Notes under the pieces: generated by a model
Seen by the model: only the letters and a program-made list of their open reading frames with translations
The model's database searches: none
What the model was told of the DNA's origin: nothing
NCBI RefSeq assembly: GCF_023716865.1
Contig: NZ_CP092417.1
Coordinates: 6,364,001-6,428,000, forward strand
Length of the DNA stretch: 64,000 bases
Direction of reading: 5' to 3'
From: Endozoicomonas sp. SCSIO W0465
GTDB lineage: Bacteria; Pseudomonadota; Gammaproteobacteria; Pseudomonadales; Endozoicomonadaceae
Program-made: the position numbers and the translations under genes
In this document: piece by piece, positions 1 through 9,945 of the stretch
Layout: every line of letters begins with the position of its first letter
Position numbering within the stretch: position 1 is the first letter of the stretch

Positions 1-183
1 TAATCCAACCTTGTCCGGATTGACCAGAGCGACACGCCCGGTAATATACCCTTCAGCCTCCAGACGCTTAATGCGCTTCCAGCAGGGCGTCGGTGACAAA
101 CTGACTTTTTCGGCCAGCTCAGCCAACGAGGGAGTCGTATCCTGCTGCAACTCCCGTAGTATGTTCCGGTCAATTTTATCCAT
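1..183 (-). CDS. Lrp/AsnC-family transcriptional regulator, N-terminal part (runs off the window)
   Basis: Reading leftwards from the ATG at 183, the protein starts MDKIDRNILRELQQDTT and continues with a winged-helix DNA-binding segment (SLAELAEKVSLSPTPCWKRI) typical of the Lrp/AsnC family; the ligand-sensing C-terminal half lies outside the window. The ATG follows the TAA stop of the isomerase gene with no gap, so the two are probably one transcript and translationally coupled. Family members are feast/famine regulators responding to amino acids; the ligand here cannot be told. Confidence 0.85.
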   Translation of the reverse strand, partial: MDKIDRNILRELQQDTTPSLAELAEKVSLSPTPCWKRIKRLEAEGYITGRVALVNPDKVGL

Positions 184-1146
184 TTAAACGCTGTCAATCG
201 TCAGAAGACCGATCACATTCTGGTCACGATCTTTCACCACCAGCGAATGAATACCCTGCTCTTTCATTAAGAGTCGAGCTTCTTCAGCACTGATATTTTC
301 CTGAACACAGATCGGTGCACCATTCATAATATTTCTTGCCATGATACCCTGCAGGCTCTCGGCACCCGCCAGATTCCGACGCAGGTCACCATCGGTAATA
401 ATGCCACACAGCAAATCGCCTTCCATAACCAGACAGTGGTTGGTTCGATGGAGGGTCATCGTCTGCATGACCTGTCTGAGACTGCAATCGGGCGTTACCA
501 CCGCCAGGTCACCACGGCGAACCACATCCCGCACCCACACCATTTTCTGATCACTTTGCTGCGCCTCCGGAGAGCTGAACAGGCGTCGGCGAATCAGGGT
601 TTCAGCCAGCAGATCACCCACAGCCAGTAGAACGGTGGTATAGGTCGTGGGGGCCTGCTCTCTGTCTTCACGACTCTCCACTACACTGGCATCGAGCACG
701 ATATCGGCCTGCTCAGCAACCGGTCCCGCCGGATCACCGGTAATGGCAATCACTTTATTGCCCATTTGTCGAATGGCCGGATAAAGGCGTAGCAGCTCCT
801 CTGTCCTGCCACTGTAGGACAGCATGATGATAACGTCTCCCGGACCAATCATGCTCAGATTATCTTCCCAGGTTTCAGCAGCATTCAGTATGTGCGTGGA
901 CAAACCTGTGGCGTAAAGCGTAGCTGCAATTTTCTGCCCCACCAGACCAGACTGCTTCATACCAAACATGATGGCACGCCCACGACACTCGGCCAGTAGC
1001 TCCAAAGCTGCACTGAAGCTACCATTGATTCTGGCTTCCAGCAATTTGAGTGCGTCGATCTGCCCGGCAACACTGTTGCGCATGACGTCATAAACCAGCT
1101 GATTTTGGTCTAAATTCATCGTCCATCTCTTCTCATCATTTTCCAT
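184..1146 (-). CDS. SIS-CBS sugar-phosphate isomerase of the KdsD/KpsF type, divergent active site
   Basis: A 320-residue protein with an N-terminal SIS domain (about residues 35-180, containing FGMKQSGLVGQKIAAT and LSYSGRTEEL) and two C-terminal CBS repeats (about 205-320). This is the architecture of D-arabinose-5-phosphate isomerase, which makes A5P for the Kdo of LPS. The canonical GMGKSG loop reads GMKQSG, the HP-AEA(A)HGD segment reads NAAETWED, and the SHPGG segment carrying the conserved catalytic His is absent. It may therefore use another sugar phosphate. An internal ATG at 1119 with an upstream purine-rich stretch is an alternative start (311 aa). The downstream Lrp gene starts directly at its stop. 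Confidence 0.75.
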   Translation of the reverse strand: MENDEKRWTMNLDQNQLVYDVMRNSVAGQIDALKLLEARINGSFSAALELLAECRGRAIMFGMKQSGLVGQKIAATLYATGLSTHILNAAETWEDNLSMIGPGDVIIMLSYSGRTEELLRLYPAIRQMGNKVIAITGDPAGPVAEQADIVLDASVVESREDREQAPTTYTTVLLAVGDLLAETLIRRRLFSSPEAQQSDQKMVWVRDVVRRGDLAVVTPDCSLRQVMQTMTLHRTNHCLVMEGDLLCGIITDGDLRRNLAGAESLQGIMARNIMNGAPICVQENISAEEARLLMKEQGIHSLVVKDRDQNVIGLLTIDSV

Positions 1147-1202
1147 CAGTTTGACACAGAGGTGCTGATAGAAAATTGATCAGGAGCATTGATCATGGAC
1201 GT

Positions 1203-1517
1203 TTATTTCAGATAGATAATCCCTTCTCTGACTTCACATTCCAGGGCAGTCAGCCTGTCTCCCGGACAAGGCCCGGCAATGCACTCCCCTGTCTCAATCA
1301 GAAACTGGGCTCCGTGGGTAGCGCACTGAATCAGCCGCTTTTCAGAATCCAGGAACTGATCCGGCTGCCACTCAAGGTTGATCCCAAAATGCGGGCAACT
1401 GTTTTCGTAGACGTAAACCTGATCGCCTTTGCGCACGGCAAAGACATGTCCACGCTCATTCTGGAAACCTTTACAGCCAGGATCCTGAAGTTCATCGATA
1501 GAACACAAACGAATCAT
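1203..1517 (-). CDS. Small Rieske-type [2Fe-2S] protein
   Basis: A 104-residue single-domain protein. The two cluster-binding boxes are visible: CPHFG around residue 41 and CATHG around residue 66, spaced as in Rieske ferredoxins and NirD-like proteins. There is no signal peptide or membrane segment, so it is probably a soluble cytoplasmic electron carrier or the ferredoxin part of an oxygenase; no partner oxygenase lies next to it. It is divergent from slt on the plus strand and lies 56 bp upstream, in transcription order, of the isomerase gene. Confidence 0.85.
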   Translation of the reverse strand: MIRLCSIDELQDPGCKGFQNERGHVFAVRKGDQVYVYENSCPHFGINLEWQPDQFLDSEKRLIQCATHGAQFLIETGECIAGPCPGDRLTALECEVREGIIYLK

Positions 1518-2018
<501 letters not shown>

Positions 2019-4046
2019 ATGCTGAAGAAATTATCTCATTGCTTACTCTTTTTTTCATTGCTCTCATCACTGCTGCTGCCGCAATACAGCCTGGGCAATG
2101 TGTTAGAACGGCAGCAAATGCTCTTCAAACATATCGAAAAAGCACTGAAGACCGGCAATTATCAGCTTTACGAAAATTATCGCTCCGAACTCAGTGACTA
2201 CCCTCTGGCCCCCTACCTTGAGTATCTCAGCCTCGCAGACTATCTCAATCGGATAAACCAGAGTGATATTGACCAGTTTGCCCGCCGCTTCCCTGATTTA
2301 CCTCAAACCGAACAGCTCCAGCAGCGATGGCTGCGCCACCTGGCCAGTAACAAGCGATGGACAGCCTATCTCGCTGCCTATCAGCAGAATGATGGCGGTC
2401 GCTATCAGTGCCTGAAAGGCATAGCCCTGCAACAACTGGGCTATACAGAACAAGCCTGGCAGGAAGCAAAAGCCCTCTGGTTAACGGGAAATTCACAACA
2501 CAGGGCCTGCGATCCCTTATTTGAAAGCTGGAAAACAGCTGGAGAATTGACCCAAAGCCTGATCCTTGCCCGCTTCTGGATGGCTGTAGAGCAAAACAAC
2601 CTGTCTCTGGCACGCTATCTGAATGATTCCATTATTGATGTGTCGTTCAAGGTATCAACCGAGCTGTTCTGGGAAGTACACAAGCATCCTGAACTGCTTC
2701 ATACCGCCCGCTTTAACGGTGACCTGAAGCATCAGCGAATCATTATGATTCATGGCATCAAGAAACTCATTGCCAAGGACCTGAACCTTGCCGTCAGTAC
2801 CTGGTTAACCATGCGTGACAACCATCCGTTTTCTCTGGAGCAGCGTTCAGTGGTTGACCAGAAGATGGCGATGAAAGCTGCCAAGAACTTTGTTCAGAAC
2901 GCCGAAGAGATCATCTCCAGCATTGATCCCGACTTTCATTACCACAAGGTTACTGAGTGGCGAATCAGACTGGCACTGGCCGATCAGGATTGGGAAAGAG
3001 TCCTGATATTGATGGAACACCTGCCCACTGCCATCAGAAACAACAGCCGCTGGCGCTATTGGCACGAGGTTGCCCTCCTGAAGTTTCAGGAAGAAAGCTA
3101 TCAGATGGTGGGGATGCCATTCCCGGGTAAATCCACTCTGCTGAAAACGCCAACGCTCAGGGCACTTGGCCAGGAAAGGAACTTTTATGCCTTTTTGGTG
3201 GCAGACCTGAAAGGACAACCCTTTCAGCTGAACCATCAGCAGAAAGCATTCCGCCAGCAGGATCTGCAGAAGCTCAAGCGCTATTACCCCGGCTTTAAGC
3301 GGATTCGTGAGTGGATTCACCATAAGCGGTTTTATAATGCCCAAATGGAGATTAACCGAATAACCCCGAGTCTGGATAAAACACAGAAACAGTTAATACC
3401 TTATCTCGCCCATCAATGGGAATGGCATCATCAGGCCATTATGGCAGCTGCCCGCGCAACGCTCTGGGACGATCTTAACCTTCGCTTCCCGGCACCGGAT
3501 GCTGAGATTTTCAGTGCACAGGCAGAAAAACGTGAGCTTGATTATCCGTGGGTTCTGGCCATTGCCCGTCAGGAAAGTGCCTTTCACCCCATGGCGCGCT
3601 CCAGCGCTGGCGCAATGGGATTAATGCAGCTGATGCCGGCAACCGCAAAACAGGCGGCCAGACAGGCAGGAATAACGTATCGAAATAAATCAGAACTCCT
3701 TAAACCAGAAATCAATATTGCCCTGGGAACTACCCATCTGGCCTGGTTGTCCAAACGGTTTGAAAACAGTCGAATTCTGGCAACTGCAGCCTATAATGCC
3801 GGCAGTACTCCGGTAAAACGCTGGTTGAAGCATAGAGGGCATTTGCCACTGGATATCTGGATTGAGACCATACCCTATGATGAAACCCGCAAATACGTCC
3901 AGAATGTCATGGCTTATCGGGTGATTTACAGCCTATTGGAAAACCAGCCTGCACGCATGCTTTCATCCCGGGAGATGGCGTCCATCAGCCTTAAAAGCCT
4001 GCAGGAGTCCACGGTCATTGCCCAGAGAGGCAATGGAAAACCATGA
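2019..4046 (+). CDS. slt: Soluble lytic murein transglycosylase (Slt70 type)
   Basis: A periplasmic enzyme that cleaves the MurNAc-GlcNAc bond of peptidoglycan with formation of 1,6-anhydro-muropeptides. Starting at the ATG at 2019 gives 675 aa with a clear signal peptide (MLKKLSHCLLFFSLLSSLLL..). A long helical superhelix region (about 40-470) is followed by the C-terminal SLT domain. The catalytic Glu is in ARQESAF (about residue 519), followed by GLMQLMP and AYNAG motifs that shape the groove. Length and order match the Slt70 family. It lies about 90 bp upstream of ispG on the same strand. Confidence 0.93.
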   Translation: MLKKLSHCLLFFSLLSSLLLPQYSLGNVLERQQMLFKHIEKALKTGNYQLYENYRSELSDYPLAPYLEYLSLADYLNRINQSDIDQFARRFPDLPQTEQLQQRWLRHLASNKRWTAYLAAYQQNDGGRYQCLKGIALQQLGYTEQAWQEAKALWLTGNSQHRACDPLFESWKTAGELTQSLILARFWMAVEQNNLSLARYLNDSIIDVSFKVSTELFWEVHKHPELLHTARFNGDLKHQRIIMIHGIKKLIAKDLNLAVSTWLTMRDNHPFSLEQRSVVDQKMAMKAAKNFVQNAEEIISSIDPDFHYHKVTEWRIRLALADQDWERVLILMEHLPTAIRNNSRWRYWHEVALLKFQEESYQMVGMPFPGKSTLLKTPTLRALGQERNFYAFLVADLKGQPFQLNHQQKAFRQQDLQKLKRYYPGFKRIREWIHHKRFYNAQMEINRITPSLDKTQKQLIPYLAHQWEWHHQAIMAAARATLWDDLNLRFPAPDAEIFSAQAEKRELDYPWVLAIARQESAFHPMARSSAGAMGLMQLMPATAKQAARQAGITYRNKSELLKPEINIALGTTHLAWLSKRFENSRILATAAYNAGSTPVKRWLKHRGHLPLDIWIETIPYDETRKYVQNVMAYRVIYSLLENQPARMLSSREMASISLKSLQESTVIAQRGNGKP

Positions 4047-4134
4047 TAGAATGCTTCGGTTTTCGCTCAGGAAAATTTATCAGGTTCTGATACACTGATT
4101 GGTTCGAAATCGTATTACTTGGAGAACAACGTTT

Positions 4135-5370
4135 ATGGACAGGCGTCATAAAACCCATGCTGTTCAGGTTGGACACGTCACCATTGGCGGTGACGCTCCC
4201 ATTGTGGTTCAGTCAATGACGGACACTGATACTGCTGATGTCCAGAGAACCATTGACCAGATCCGTCTGCTGGCGGATGCAGGCTCTGAAATCGTTCGCG
4301 TAACGGTGAATACGGAAGAGGCTGCAGCTGCAATCCCGGCTATTTATGAAGGACTGGCGAGACACAACTGTAATGTACCGATCGTCGGGGACTTCCATTA
4401 CAACGGTCACCTGCTGCTGACCAAGTATGATGAAACCGCCAGACTGTTGCATAAATACAGAATTAACCCCGGCAATGTCGGCTTTGGCAATAAGAAAGAT
4501 GACCGCTTTAATGCCATGATTGACGTTGCCATTAAATACGATAAACCAGTGCGCATCGGTGTTAATTGGGGCAGCCTTGACAAAGAGCTCTCAACCCAGC
4601 TGATGGATGAAAATGCCAGATCCGCTAATCCGAGACCCTCTCAGGAAATACTCCATGAAGCACTGGTGCTGTCTTCTCTGACCAGTGCCGACGCTGCCGT
4701 TGAGCGTGGCCTTGGAGCCGACAAAATCGTCATCTCCTGTAAGGTTTCCCGGGTGCAGGATTTGATCAGAGTTTACCAGATGCTGGCTGATCGTTGTGAG
4801 TACGCCCTGCACCTTGGATTGACCGAAGCCGGTATGGGCAGTAAGGGTATCGTGGCATCCAGTGTTGCCATGGGCATTCTTCTGCAGCAGGGTATCGGTA
4901 ACACTATCCGGACTTCCCTGACACCGGAGCCCGGGGCCTCCCGGGATAAAGAGGTGATTGTATCCCAGCAGATCCTTCAGGCTCTGGACGTTCGCAGTTT
5001 TGCTCCGGAAGTCACCGCCTGTCCCGGCTGTGGCCGTACCACCAGTACCTTCTTCCGGGTTCTGACGGATGAAGTAGATGGTTTCCTGCGCAGTAAAATG
5101 GTGAATTGGCGTCACCAGTATGTCGGCGTGGAGAATATGAAGGTTGCCGTGATGGGCTGCGTGGTTAATGGTCCGGGCGAGAGTAAGCATGCCAACATCG
5201 GTATCAGCCTGCCCGGTACTGGTGAAGCACCTTCTGCCCCGGTATTTGTCGATGGCGAGAAGTACACCACATTAAAAGGTGAAAATATCGCTGAAGACTA
5301 TAAAAAGCTAATCGAAGAGTATGTCCAGAAAACCTATGCTCCCCGGGAAAAACTGATCGCCAGTCATTGA
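4135..5370 (+). CDS. ispG: (E)-4-hydroxy-3-methylbut-2-enyl-diphosphate synthase (flavodoxin)
   Basis: IspG/GcpE converts MEcPP to HMBPP in the MEP isoprenoid pathway using a [4Fe-4S] cluster. The ATG at 4135 with a GGAG site about 10 bp upstream gives 411 aa. The N-terminal TIM-barrel has QSMTDTDT and GDFHYNGH. The C-terminal cluster domain has CPGCGR (Cys296, Cys299) and MGCVVNGPGE (Cys342, Glu349), so all three cysteines and the conserved glutamate are present. It is longer than the E. coli enzyme (372 aa) but collinear. A hairpin terminator follows immediately. Confidence 0.97.
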   Translation: MDRRHKTHAVQVGHVTIGGDAPIVVQSMTDTDTADVQRTIDQIRLLADAGSEIVRVTVNTEEAAAAIPAIYEGLARHNCNVPIVGDFHYNGHLLLTKYDETARLLHKYRINPGNVGFGNKKDDRFNAMIDVAIKYDKPVRIGVNWGSLDKELSTQLMDENARSANPRPSQEILHEALVLSSLTSADAAVERGLGADKIVISCKVSRVQDLIRVYQMLADRCEYALHLGLTEAGMGSKGIVASSVAMGILLQQGIGNTIRTSLTPEPGASRDKEVIVSQQILQALDVRSFAPEVTACPGCGRTTSTFFRVLTDEVDGFLRSKMVNWRHQYVGVENMKVAVMGCVVNGPGESKHANIGISLPGTGEAPSAPVFVDGEKYTTLKGENIAEDYKKLIEEYVQKTYAPREKLIASH

Positions 5371-5378
5371 TACGACAG

Positions 5379-5399
5379 AGCCACCCTTCGGTGGTGGCT
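5379..5399 (+). terminator. Hairpin terminator after ispG
   Basis: A 7-bp stem (AGCCACC/GGTGGCT) with a short CTTCGGT loop lies 8 bp after the ispG stop codon. The following sequence is only moderately T-rich, so termination strength is uncertain. It also lies between convergent genes. Confidence 0.65.
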
Positions 5400-5448
5400 T
5401 CACTTTCAGCTTTGTCCTGATAGGTCTTCTACTTCAACTTACAGAGAT

Positions 5449-7836
5449 TTAAGGCGTCAGAGTCAGGGTGTACCTTGTATCACCCGGTAAGAAGGGGCTG
5501 GCCTTTCCTTCCACCCAATCCATATAGCCCGCCGTAAAGAAAGGAGAGAGAGGGTGACCGCTCTGACCACCCGGCATGTGAAAAATTGCGTCGTCTTCAC
5601 GTCCGGGAGAAATTACCATCCGTTCAGATACCCCCTGATCGGCACGCTGGGCCTTGGGCATCCAGACATCACCTGAGAGAGGCACGGCGGGCATATCCAG
5701 CAATTTGCCAAAAACCGGGATGGCATTACTCAACGGGTGTCGAATGTCAGCTGTATTCCTCTGTCCCCAGGTGGCACTGGCCAGCTGATCAACGCCTCCA
5801 AGATCATTTACTATCTCATCTACGGTTTCAACCAGTAACTCATCCCAATTTTCGTACTGAGAACTCAGCCAGTTTATCGGGCGCTCTTCCAGAAGACGCC
5901 ATATCATTTCGCTTTCATGGTTCAACTTCTGCATAAAGCCATCTTCTACATCATCTCTGGCTTCTGGAGCAAGGGACAGAAAATAGCGCCCCAGCGACGA
6001 CATGATCTTTAGTTTAAGCGCATCATTATACTCACGGACCAAACGGTATCCAACGTCGTCTATTCCAGCGTGTCCGGACCAGTTTTTCACATAATGATAA
6101 AACTTCTGCCGGGCAGGATTCCCTTCCATAACCTCTTCCGTGAGGGTGTCGAGAATCAGATGCCGCCAGTTATCCATATAGATGGCGCGATGGTCCAGGG
6201 CAATCTCCAACAAAGCCTGTTCATCAGCCCTGTCAAGTGCCATTAAAGCATCTCGAATCTGCATCTGCCGGGGTCCGAGTGCATACCCACCATTGCCCAT
6301 CTTGTCGTAGTCATCGCCGCTGACGATACGGGCATTGGCAGTCCAGACTCTGTTATCCACAGGGTTATATACGCGGGGATAATGCACATCAGGAAGCCAG
6401 CCATCCCAATTATCATCAGCCTGCTGCCAGGGCAGGGGATAGGTGGAATCGATACCTGAACGGTTTGGAATCTGCCCGGCAACAGTCCAGCCGATATTGC
6501 CTTCACGGTCACCCACGGTAAAATTCTGTGGCGGAATTCCGCTACGGTTGGCAATGGCCATTCCCTGTTTTACGTTGTGGGCAACTTCCAAATTCACCAG
6601 ATTAACATTGGTTGCCTCCGGACGATGTGCAGTCCAACGCAGAGCATATTGCGTATTGTCATAAACTGAATCAACAACCGGCCCCCAATGGGTTCCTGAA
6701 TAGTCAACGATGGCCGGTGCCTGGCCTTTGATATTGATGGTTTCAGTCCAGCGCTCAAGCGGTTTCGGGCCGTCATGGGTCATGTACTGACCATCATTAA
6801 TATCCAGCTCCACCAGATCTACCCAGTCACCAGCAGTATTGGTAAAACCCCAGGCCATATGGGTATTACTGCCAACCACAATAAAAGGGGTTCCCGGCAA
6901 TGTTACTCCGGTGACGCTGACTTTTTCCTGCGGCTTGTCTGGATGTGGATAACTTAAAGAAGCTCGATACCAGATCGTAGGCACCCGATGACTCAGGTGC
7001 ATATCATCCTGAATAATGGCAGCACCATGTTCCGTTAACTGCCCGGAAACCGCCCAGTTATTACTCCCGATAAGGCTATCTTCCAGGGTAGTCCCACCCA
7101 GGTTGGCATAGAGTTTTGCATCCTGGCTGCGCAGGTCAACCAGCTCTGCCCCCGGGATTGGCCTATCCGACAACTCATCGGGTTGCATCGGTGAATCCCA
7201 GCGGGTTTTCAATGGAGAGAGAAAATCAATAACTTCAGGTACCGTTACCCGGCTAAGGAAGCCTTTCAGGTTGTCCAGTTTGACCTCATCATCATTGAGG
7301 TCCATATACATGCTGAAGATCGACAGATAGGAATCCTCATTTCTCCATGGCTGGGGCTCTATCCCAAGGAGCAGGTATTCAAAAGGCTTCTGTCCAATGT
7401 CTTCCAGTCCCTGATTTACACCATGGGTGTAGGCATCCAGCAGAGCCTGATGCTCAGCAGTCATTATCTCTACCGCCTGTTGGGCCACGTGGCGGAAACG
7501 ATGTTTTCTCTGACGTTTATCGTGATCAAGAGCCAACTCACCGACCAGTTCAGACAGCTCACCGGCAGAGTTGCGTCGATTCAAATCCATCTGAAAGAAT
7601 CGCTCCTGGGCATGGAGATACCCGGTAGCAAAAGCTACATCCTTACGGCCACTGCCGGATATTAAAGGAACTCCCCGGGCATCCCGCTCAATCGTAACCG
7701 AAGCACTCAACGAAGGGGCCTTCACTTCGCCTTCCAGCACTGGAAGACTCTGACGAAGTAGAACAAAAACCGTAAGAATGATTAGCAGGGATATTGATAC
7801 AAGAAGAAAAAAACCTCTTCTTAACCAGATCAGCAT
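5449..7836 (-). CDS. Penicillin acylase-family (S45) N-terminal-nucleophile amidase
   Basis: A 795-residue Ntn-hydrolase precursor of the family that includes penicillin G acylase and acyl-homoserine-lactone acylases (PvdQ/QuiP). The N-terminal signal-anchor (RRGFFLLVSISLLIILTVFVLL) predicts export. The alpha chain runs to about 255, a spacer follows, then the GSNNWAVSG cleavage point with nucleophile Ser258. The start at 7836 has GGAG eight bases upstream; an ATG 14 codons further up is less likely. Substrate cannot be read from sequence; quorum-signal or N-acyl-amide hydrolysis is possible. It is convergent with ispG. Confidence 0.9.
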   Translation of the reverse strand: MLIWLRRGFFLLVSISLLIILTVFVLLRQSLPVLEGEVKAPSLSASVTIERDARGVPLISGSGRKDVAFATGYLHAQERFFQMDLNRRNSAGELSELVGELALDHDKRQRKHRFRHVAQQAVEIMTAEHQALLDAYTHGVNQGLEDIGQKPFEYLLLGIEPQPWRNEDSYLSIFSMYMDLNDDEVKLDNLKGFLSRVTVPEVIDFLSPLKTRWDSPMQPDELSDRPIPGAELVDLRSQDAKLYANLGGTTLEDSLIGSNNWAVSGQLTEHGAAIIQDDMHLSHRVPTIWYRASLSYPHPDKPQEKVSVTGVTLPGTPFIVVGSNTHMAWGFTNTAGDWVDLVELDINDGQYMTHDGPKPLERWTETINIKGQAPAIVDYSGTHWGPVVDSVYDNTQYALRWTAHRPEATNVNLVNLEVAHNVKQGMAIANRSGIPPQNFTVGDREGNIGWTVAGQIPNRSGIDSTYPLPWQQADDNWDGWLPDVHYPRVYNPVDNRVWTANARIVSGDDYDKMGNGGYALGPRQMQIRDALMALDRADEQALLEIALDHRAIYMDNWRHLILDTLTEEVMEGNPARQKFYHYVKNWSGHAGIDDVGYRLVREYNDALKLKIMSSLGRYFLSLAPEARDDVEDGFMQKLNHESEMIWRLLEERPINWLSSQYENWDELLVETVDEIVNDLGGVDQLASATWGQRNTADIRHPLSNAIPVFGKLLDMPAVPLSGDVWMPKAQRADQGVSERMVISPGREDDAIFHMPGGQSGHPLSPFFTAGYMDWVEGKASPFLPGDTRYTLTLTP

Positions 7837-7878
7837 TGATGCTACTCCATTGTTCTTATTATATGAGGCTGGAAACAT

Positions 7879-8204
7879 AACACAGTTTTACCGGGCAGCC
7901 CATTGAATCGTAAAGCCAACGCTGGAACAACTCTGGCCATATGCAGACACTCTAAATACATGTTCAGCCTTCATCAAAACAGCAACCTATTGCTGCAAAT
8001 ATTATCACTTTATCCAAAGTTATAAATCCCGATGGAATATTCACCATTTTAAATGGTGCTAACCCACTAATTACTGGGTATGACGCCTGAGTTCCCTCAC
8101 CTCAGCTAAAAAGGAAAAGTTACTGCCAAGAGGCTGCCATTGTAATCAAAGCAAAGCATTTATATTACCATTGTCCATTTCTTCTGGCTGGAATCGATAA
8201 ATCA
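7879..8204. other. Intergenic region between divergent genes
   Basis: About 330 bp, AT-rich, between the start of the leftward acylase and the start of the rightward PPC-domain gene. I see no ORF or RNA gene. It must contain both promoters. Confidence 0.6.
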
Positions 8205-8606
8205 ATGAGTATTTCCATAGTAGCAACGCGTCTGACCCAGGGCGCTGACCTGAAAATAACCGTACAGGACCTCGTTAATAAGCACGGCATTTCAGCAGGT
8301 TCACTGGCATCCTGTGTTGGCTGCCTATCCAAAATAAACCTTCGTCTTGCGGGTGCCGAAACTACGTTAGTTGCTGAAGGATCTTTTGAGATCGTCTCTA
8401 TTATGGGAACGCTGACACCAGATCATCAGCATATCCACGTTGCTATAGCTGATAGTAAAGGACATGTTTTTGGAGGACACCTGTTAGAAGGCAATATTGT
8501 TGATAGTACAGCAGAGGTGATTATTCACAGTTATCCACAGTTGAACTTCTCTAGAGCCTTCGATCCATGCACAGGTTACACTGAGCTTGTCATCGATAAG
8601 CATTAG
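8205..8606 (+). CDS. PPC/DUF296-domain DNA-binding-like protein
   Basis: A 133-residue single-domain protein with features of the PPC (plants and prokaryotes conserved, DUF296) fold: SLASCVGCLSKINLRLAG, the central GTLTPDHQHIHVAIAD with the HxH-type metal-site region, and GGHLLEGN. Bacterial members form trimers and their role is mostly unknown; AT-hook versions occur in plants. No AT-hook is present here. About 280 bp with nothing recognisable separate it from the SDR gene. Confidence 0.8.
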   Translation: MSISIVATRLTQGADLKITVQDLVNKHGISAGSLASCVGCLSKINLRLAGAETTLVAEGSFEIVSIMGTLTPDHQHIHVAIADSKGHVFGGHLLEGNIVDSTAEVIIHSYPQLNFSRAFDPCTGYTELVIDKH

Positions 8607-8882
8607 TTTCCGATCAAATGCATCATCTGAAGTGATTGTGCTCCGCTGCTGTTGATATTGAAAAGGCAGCCTATGAGAACGATTTTGACAGGGTCGCAAT
8701 TCTATTCCTGTTTTAGATTCCACCCTTGAAAAAACAATACAAGTACTCCGGGAAGGTGAATGACTCTGAGGAAAGATCCAAATAGGTCAACCTGCGTAAC
8801 ATTTCAGCCTGACCGGATAGATTTTTGCTAAAGTTCTACTTGTGTCGTTTGCATGCTGTTTGCCAATATCTGAGGGTACAAG

Positions 8883-9644
8883 ATGATATTGTTAAACGAA
8901 CGTCGTATATGGATAACTGGTGCATCATCGGGAATTGGCAGAGCCTGCGCCATCAGAATGGCCGGTTTCGGCGCAAAGGTTGCCCTTTCCGCCAGGAACT
9001 GTGAAGCACTTGAGGAGATTGCCATTCGCTTTCCTCCCGGGCAGTGTTTGGTCATACCTTTTGATGTAACGGAGCCGAAGGCACATTTTTCAGCTGCAAA
9101 ACAGATTATGGAACGCTGGGATGGGCTGGATACAGTATTTCTGAACGCAGGAATCAGTACCGTTGAGACATTTTCCGGCGATCAATGCACCCGCATGATG
9201 CAAACCAACTTTTTAGGCATGGCCTACGGCATTGAAGCGGCCCTTCCTCTATTAAGAAAGTCCTCAGATCCGCATTTGGTGGGTATGTCAAGCATTGCCG
9301 CTTACATCGGTATGCCACAATTGTCTGTCTATTGTGCGACAAAATCGGCCTGTCGTACTCTGCTTCAGGGACTTCGGATGGATTTTAAACCGGAAGGCAT
9401 CAAAGTCACTATTGTCTGCCCCGGTTTTGTTAAAACTCCAATGACTGACCGGCATGATTTTATGATGCCATTTCTGCTCAATGTTGAAGATGCTGCCCGT
9501 ATTATTGTTGCAGGAATTGCCCGACAGAAAGCTGCTATTGTCTTCCCGGCGATGGTCAGCATCGTTTTCAAACTCTTGTCCTGCCTGCCAGAATCAACAT
9601 CCAGTCGTTTGCTGAACTGGCTTGCGCCTACCCATATCCGCTGA
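8883..9644 (+). CDS. Short-chain dehydrogenase/reductase
   Basis: A 253-residue classical SDR. The Rossmann nucleotide-binding motif GASSGIG is at residues 14-20, NAG near 98, the catalytic Ser in MSSIAAY, and Tyr-x3-Lys in YCATK, all in place. The C-terminus has a hydrophobic stretch (AMVSIVFKLLSCL) as in membrane-associated SDRs. It lies 23 bp upstream of the lipoyl-domain gene and reads the same way, so it may belong to the 2-oxoacid dehydrogenase operon. Substrate unknown. Confidence 0.88.
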   Translation: MILLNERRIWITGASSGIGRACAIRMAGFGAKVALSARNCEALEEIAIRFPPGQCLVIPFDVTEPKAHFSAAKQIMERWDGLDTVFLNAGISTVETFSGDQCTRMMQTNFLGMAYGIEAALPLLRKSSDPHLVGMSSIAAYIGMPQLSVYCATKSACRTLLQGLRMDFKPEGIKVTIVCPGFVKTPMTDRHDFMMPFLLNVEDAARIIVAGIARQKAAIVFPAMVSIVFKLLSCLPESTSSRLLNWLAPTHIR

Positions 9645-9667
9645 CGGCAGCAATCATAGATAACACG

Positions 9668-9943
9668 ATGAATGAATTTTATTTACCCGACCTGGGAGAG
9701 GGTATCGCCAATGTCGAAATTGCCGCCTGGCATATCGCCCCGGGTGAACACATTCAGATGGACCAGAATATGGTTACTGTGGTAACGGATAAAGCCATAG
9801 TGGATATTCCTGCCCCCTACACTGGCCGGATCAGGTCTATACATGGTGCGGTCAACGATACCATCGTCACAGGAAGCCTTCTGGTGGAATACGAAACGAT
9901 TGACGCTCCCCGTTATGGCTATAACCCAGAATATGACCTGTAA
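9668..9943 (+). CDS. Stand-alone lipoyl-domain protein
   Basis: A 91-residue protein that is essentially one lipoyl/biotinyl attachment domain: FYLPDLGEGIANVEI at the N-terminus and the lipoylation hairpin TVVTDKAIVDI with acceptor Lys42. In 2-oxoacid dehydrogenase complexes this domain is normally the first part of the E2 acyltransferase. Here the protein stops soon after the domain with no peripheral-subunit-binding or catalytic domain. It is followed two bases later by E1-alpha. It could be a free swinging-arm protein, or an operon type in which E2 is encoded elsewhere. Confidence 0.88.
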   Translation: MNEFYLPDLGEGIANVEIAAWHIAPGEHIQMDQNMVTVVTDKAIVDIPAPYTGRIRSIHGAVNDTIVTGSLLVEYETIDAPRYGYNPEYDL

Positions 9944-9945
9944 CC

